A stretch of DNA of 64,000 bases, from assembly GCF_000516985.1 (NCBI RefSeq), contig NW_006917104.1, forward strand, positions 558,001 through 622,000. The letters run 5' to 3'. The notes beneath the pieces were generated by a model. It had not been told where the DNA came from, did no database searches, and saw nothing but the letters and a program-made list of their open reading frames with translations. Positions 59,352 to 64,000 of this stretch are shown in pieces. The stretch's first letter is position 1. Each line of letters begins with the position of its first letter. A program made the position numbers and the translations under genes. This DNA comes from Pestalotiopsis fici W106-1. Taxonomy: Eukaryota; Ascomycota; Sordariomycetes; Amphisphaeriales; Sporocadaceae.

Positions 59352-61621
59352 GGTGACTGATTTGTTGTTGGTATTAGATGATTTACGTCGTTGGTATCAC
59401 AGTAAAATGTTATCCTTCCTTTCGATAGTCGTTTGCCTGAAAGACCGTAATGAACTGGCTCGAGGGTATACTATAAAAAGGGCGAGGGCCTGCTCGTGAT
59501 GGGTGTGGAGAATCGAAGCAAAAAAAGAGAATGTCGAAAAAGATGTAGAAGAGAAAAGGAATGTACTTCAAGCACCACGGGCAAACACGTCTGATGAATG
59601 AAGAAGAGACGAAAGAAACAAACCTACGATCTGGAAAGGCGCCCTCATATGGGCTCTACTCTGCTTATAATCCAGCATTGAAGATCTGATGCCCATTGTC
59701 ACAGCCACGGTCGGGTACATCCTGGCCCAGGAGCCGGTCTCGAAACGAGCAGAATTGTCTGGGCATTGGCCGGGGTGTTCTGTCTGTCGTCCATCCGGCG
59801 CTGGTGAACCGTTGCCTCGTAGGATCCTCTTCCCATGCCGAATTTCACAGGAGCGCTGCCAGGTACGTAGTAGGCTTTGCCTCGTAGCAAGCACGCACCC
59901 ACGGCCGAATGACCCTACTTTTGCTACCCTGTTGAGGCTCCCAACTCAAAAATGTGGGTGGATGAAATGTATGGGCGTTTTGTTGCAACCCTGGGGATTT
60001 GTAAGTGGTCGGATCAGGGGGTGGATGTGACAGAGCTGTCTCGAGTCGTGTTTGGGCCCCTCGCTAAATTCCCGCGCATGCGGTCATAGCACCAATCATT
60101 TTTCACTGGCCATACTCAATATGATCGTATTGCTCCTTTGGTATTGAGTCTTTTAGTTACCATTAAGAAAGGTCACTGAAATGAATACATTAGGTCAGTG
60201 ATTAGACATGTACTTGTTCATGTATTAGTCAGTTTCTAGTGATGAGTGTTAGATTAAAGCCCGTTGACTATACTCTGTAAGTAAAGTAAGTATAGCGTGC
60301 TAGCTGGGAGCCACAGCGCGTTCAATTGTCGGGGTATATGCCGTCGCATTAAGCTTAACCATCAAGTTTAGCGCTAGTCCCCGGTCTCATGCATGCGGAG
60401 TCCCAAGAGGGAGTTGCTGGGGTGGTTTCTTCCATTCCAACAGCTTGAGGCTCTCAATGGGCAATCTCGGCTTGCGGCACCTATGCTGAGCCGCCTGGAA
60501 TGACTGGGAGCGTGCAGGTTCCGCCGTCAGCATCAGGCCATGTTTCGACATTCAGGCACTCGAGAAACAAATTCAGGACTCCCCAAGCAACAGGGATTCG
60601 TCTCGTCTTGGCATCAAAACCCCCAGTATTTGCGCCATCCAATGTTCCTCCCACGTCTTCCGCCGTCTCGTCTGTGAGCCTAGCGGTCATGTTCAGATCT
60701 TTCCAGGTCATCTTTGTTGCAAACAAGCTTCTTGGGTGGCCCCTCGCCTACAATTCTCATGCCGGCATCCTTGTTTTCCCCGTACCCAACAGAACGCCGT
60801 TGGTATTGCCGCATAGACAGACTGCAATGTTCCGAGGGCTTCTGAGTTGACAGACGCCTGAGCAGAGAATTCATCTCCACAATAGTGAGTCGATTGATGC
60901 TTAATTAGACTCTCATCGGCATCTGCATGTGAAGCTTATCTGGAGGCCTCTTGTTGGCGTTTCTGAAGTTTACTGTGCAACATATTGCGTTCACACAGGT
61001 AGTTTCTCAATGAGAGGGAGAAATATACCACAAGAAGTAAGGAATCGACGAATTCATATGAGGTTATAATTTTCATGGAGACGTCAAAGTTCATCGATAA
61101 GTACACTGGCATTCGGTTTTGACGCCACGTTTAAAAAAATATCGTCCGAGGGAGAGATTGGCGTTGTCATCGTGACAAATGTCATCCCGAATTCTGCAAC
61201 GCTCCGTTCTGAAATTGGCAGTCAGTGGCACCTCTAGGGACCTTCAGTGCGTTTCCATTGAGCACACCAGATAGCCTAGACAAGCGAGTTCAGCTGAAGC
61301 GTGGTGTAAAGCTCGCAAGGTTGGAACTCCATAATCAGTGCCGCCAGCCTTTGGATGATCCCTCAATACACGTGCCACTGCACCCGCTATGTGCGCGCGC
61401 TTTGCTGTAAGATATCGGCCAACGGCATTGCTGATATAATCGTCCAAGCCTATTAGCCCGTCTTGCATGCTTGCACGCCTCAGACAAGAATAACCTGGGT
61501 GCCGCCGACCCTGGAACACGAAATGTCACAGAATCCGGCTATTCGTTGACTCCGGCTGAGGTCGGATGCAACCCCCAAAGCAGGCTAGGCGTTTGATCCT
61601 CTAGAGATTCGCGCCCTACAT
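59352..61621. other. Intergenic, possible coding remnant at 60481-60880
   Basis: 2.3 kb upstream of the cupredoxin gene and downstream of the SMN-like gene. A minus-strand frame at 60726-60481 (TARLTDETAEDVGGTLDGAN, then a tail ending in PVIPGGSA) is compositionally protein-like but matches nothing I recognise. It lacks a convincing start and could be a fragment. No RNA gene seen. Confidence 0.4.
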
Positions 61622-62340
61622 TTATTGCGACTGAGCTTGCTGGCCCTCATAATACCCGGTATAGTATCCTGCATAGTACCACGACATCAAGAGCTTTTTC
61701 AGGCCCTCATCACGGACTATACCCCTGTCAGCAGAGACCCACAACCCTTGTTGTTTCTTTCCTCTCGTGATTTTCCATTTCATGATCGATTGTACGATAG
61801 TAACATACCTGAACCGAGTAAGGGTGCCGGGATAAAAGCGGATCCCGCAGCTGGCGGGCGGCTTTGTTGAGCATCTACGTGCACATCCTGCCGATGGTCA
61901 TTCTGCTAATGGTCAGATACATCAACCACGTTGAAGCCAAGCATTTTTGATGGAACTGAGCTATTCGTATGGTAGGCACCTACCGTTTGCTCCTCTAATT
62001 CGTCCTCCTTGGCAAGGGGCATCTCAAAATCCTCCTTCTTGGCATCCGAAGTCTCTTCGGCCCTGCAACGATCTGCCTGTGAGCATCACCACATCATGAA
62101 GATCATGAGGGGGTATTAAGACCAACTTGTTTGAGTTGAGAACATCATCAACATTTCCTCCCTTAGAGTGAATGCTGTGGTACTTCTGCAAGTATGGACA
62201 TTAGCACGATATTTTGTCACGTTGCGTTTCGCTAATCTCCAACTCACCTTATACTCCTGGAGAGCGTCATTCCAAGAGTTTACCAATGCACTGTCGTCCC
62301 ATATTTCCTCATGGGACAGGTTCTGCTCGTTGGACGACAT
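61622..62340 (-). CDS. SMN-like protein (survival of motor neuron family)
   Basis: Five small exons (62340-62248, 62185-62127, 62062-61980, 61874-61809, 61716-61622) give 131 aa. Residues 9-31 (SHEEIWDDSALVNSWNDALQ) are the N-terminal SMN segment that binds Gemin2. Next come YHSIHSKGG and an acidic part (EETSDAKKEDFEMPLAKEDE). The protein ends with the YG box KLLMSWYYAGYYTGYYEG, which drives SMN oligomerisation, followed by QQAQSQ. There is no Tudor domain, as usual for fungal SMN. The family assembles Sm cores on snRNAs for splicing, in cytoplasm and nucleus. Exon 2 uses a non-consensus donor (GTTGGT), and exon 3 has two possible donors (GTGCCT used here; GTAGGT shifts the frame). It is divergent from the Nop15-like gene about 0.8 kb away. 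Confidence 0.88.
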
Positions 62341-63146
62341 TGCAACTGTTTCTGACGTGTAGTCGTGGAGGATCCTGATGGGAGAAAACCAATTTCCAGG
62401 CCACGACTCTTGGGCTGTTTGATAGTGAAGTGCCTGCCCAGGCAACAGTTAGCAGGGTTCGAATCAGTAACTTGACAATGTCTCTTGACGGGAAATTATT
62501 GGGAGGGAAGAAAAGTCGCATAGCAGCGAGTATTGACACAATTGTTGAGTAGGCAAGATCCATACGATCTTCAATGTTTAAAATTCAGGTGCAAGTTTGG
62601 AGACTCATCACGGAAACAACTGAATGGCGGGTTTGACTGATTTCGAAACAAAACACCAATGCAACTTGTTGCTCGAGTACTTACCAGGTGGGCTCGAGAT
62701 CAAACGATGCTCTTTCTGGTTCTGAAAAGCGCGGCGCTTGAAGTGTAGATGTCGTATATATCAAATTGATGCGCTTGTTTTCCTTTGACTAGATATCCGT
62801 TCAAGCCCATGAATGGAGAACCAGAGGTTGAATGGAGGCAGTAGTACGAAGGTAGATACAAGCATTGATGAGTTATGGGAGCCGCCATTGAAGTCTAGCG
62901 CTGCTCAGTGCTAGTAGGTACAATCTTGGCGGATAGAATTGCGCATTGGCAGTTCAAAACTTAGCTGGCAATGAGAGACTGGGCAGGTGGGGCACAGTGT
63001 TCTAGGCGGTGTGCCACAATTCCCCCAAGCGCGGAAACCAGCCGGCAGAATTTCCAATTTTCCAAAAAAAGTTTCTGGCTATCAGGAACCAGGAACACTC
63101 GAAGGCGGGCAAATTCTGTGATTACAAGCAAAACAATCAAATCACC
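62341..63146. other. Intergenic between divergent SMN-like and Nop15-like genes
   Basis: Shared promoter region of about 0.8 kb. No motif could be named and no other gene is supported. Confidence 0.5.
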
Positions 63147-64000
63147 ATGGCTCCTGAACTTCGCTCACGGAGGGCTTCCTGTATGTCCAATTGTATTCGC
63201 CGCAGATTTTTGGACATGATTTCCTGACCAATTCATCCACAGCTTCCTCGCAAAAGAGCACACCCAAGTCCAAGGGTGGTGCAGCTACGACAAAGCGCAA
63301 GGCCGCTGACGATGCCAGCCCCGTCGTGGTCAAGAAGACAAAGGCCGTGAAGGCCGACACTCCAGCCAAGAAGGCGACCAAGGCATCGAAACCAGCCAAG
63401 AAGGTCGAGGAACCTGCCGAACCCGTCGCAGCAGATGACGAGCATCCCTTTTCCGATGACGACGAACAAGACAATGACCAGGCTTTGGCCCTGGCTGGTG
63501 TTTCCGACAGCGAGGATGAAGCAGCAGTCGATGAGAGCGCTGCTTTCAAAGAGGGACAGGACGTTGGAAAGGCCCCAGTCTCTTCCAAGGCAGTCGAGAA
63601 GTCGAAAAAGGCAGGCAAGGGCGGCAAGCAAGACAAGGCAGTTGTTTACATTGGACGCATCCCCCACGGTTTCTACGAACGACAGATGCACGAGTACTTT
63701 GGGCAATTTGGCGACATTTCGAGATTGCGGTTGTCGAGGAACAAGAAGACTGGCCAGAGCAAACATTTCGCTTTCATAGAGTTTGCCGACGAGAGCACCG
63801 CCGAATACGTGGTCAAGTCGATGAACAACGTAAGTCGCCAAGGCCAATTGCTTCTGGTTGTCTCGTACAACAGTTGCGCATTTGACTCTTCACCTATGCT
63901 AACATGTGACAGTATCTTCTGTTTGGTCATCTCCTGAAGTGCAGGATAGTGCCCAACGCTCAAGTCCACGACGATCTCTTCAAGGGTGCTGGCAAGCGAT
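63147..64000 (+). CDS. NOP15: Nop15-like nucleolar RRM protein, cut by the right edge
   Basis: Exons 63147-63180, 63243-63829 and 63913 to the edge; the 3' end is missing. The start MAPELRSRRAS is in an ATCACCATGG context, and the intron splits the following Ser codon. A long Lys/Ala/Ser/acidic N-terminal region (KSKGGAATTKRKAADDASPV, acidic HPFSDDDEQDND) is typical of nucleolar proteins. The single RRM shows RNP2 (VVYIGRIPHGFYE) and RNP1 (KHFAFIEF), then ESTAEYVVKSMNN; after the second intron come YLLFGHLLKCRIV and DDLFKGAG. In yeast Nop15 is needed for pre-rRNA processing and 60S ribosome assembly; human MKI67IP/NIFK is the relative. The order and the RRM fit, so the identification is secure at the family level. 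It is divergent from the SMN-like gene. Confidence 0.9.

Overview
The window is nuclear DNA of a filamentous ascomycete (Pezizomycotina, most likely Sordariomycetes and perhaps Hypocreales; the finer placement is inference). The evidence is short 50-170 bp introns with GTAAGT/GTATGT donors and CTAAC-like branch points, long intergenic stretches rich in C+T tracts and TACCTA words, and fungal families: a hybrid histidine kinase, a GH128 glucanase, a serine-rich cupredoxin and a PA-RING protein. A palindromic transposon also carries a TGCA-to-TATA pattern that looks like RIP. Each multi-exon model below was assembled by eye from splice sites, and each complete one adds up to a whole number of codons.

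Layout. 1-230 is the start of a small membrane protein that runs off the left edge. 950-2683 is a decayed chitinase/NucA-NucB-like gene. 2879-6958 (-) is a five-exon hybrid histidine kinase. 6959-14282 has no convincing gene and ends in the leader of a secreted GH128 glucanase (14283-15467, +). 16936-19217 (-) is an eleven-exon multi-pass membrane protein. 20930-21718 is a foldback element with perfect 35-bp inverted ends. 22718-24304 (-) is a PA-TM-RING ubiquitin ligase, and 28191-29078 (-) is tubulin cofactor B. An almost gene-free 9.4 kb follows, up to a Myb-type regulator (38515-39935, +) whose reading frame opens at GTG instead of ATG.

41382-42263 (-) is the tRNA methyltransferase Trm9. 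45574-46812 (-) and 47607-48719 (+) are a divergent pair of NAD(P)-dependent oxidoreductases sharing one intergenic promoter. 49225-51557 (-) is Pcf11, of the mRNA cleavage/polyadenylation machinery. 52760-53734 (-) is a four-TM fungal protein. 56271-56872 (+) is a SERF-like small protein. 58204-59351 (-) is a secreted cupredoxin. 61622-62340 (-) is an SMN-like protein in five small exons, and 63147 to the right edge (+) is a Nop15-like nucleolar RRM protein.

The right half is enriched in RNA-metabolism housekeeping genes (Trm9, Pcf11, SMN, Nop15), interspersed with accessory oxidoreductases and secreted proteins. I see no biosynthetic cluster, CRISPR array, rRNA or convincing tRNA. The most unusual items are the foldback element with its mutation gradient, and the Myb gene whose natural start looks like GTG behind a three-codon upstream ORF.
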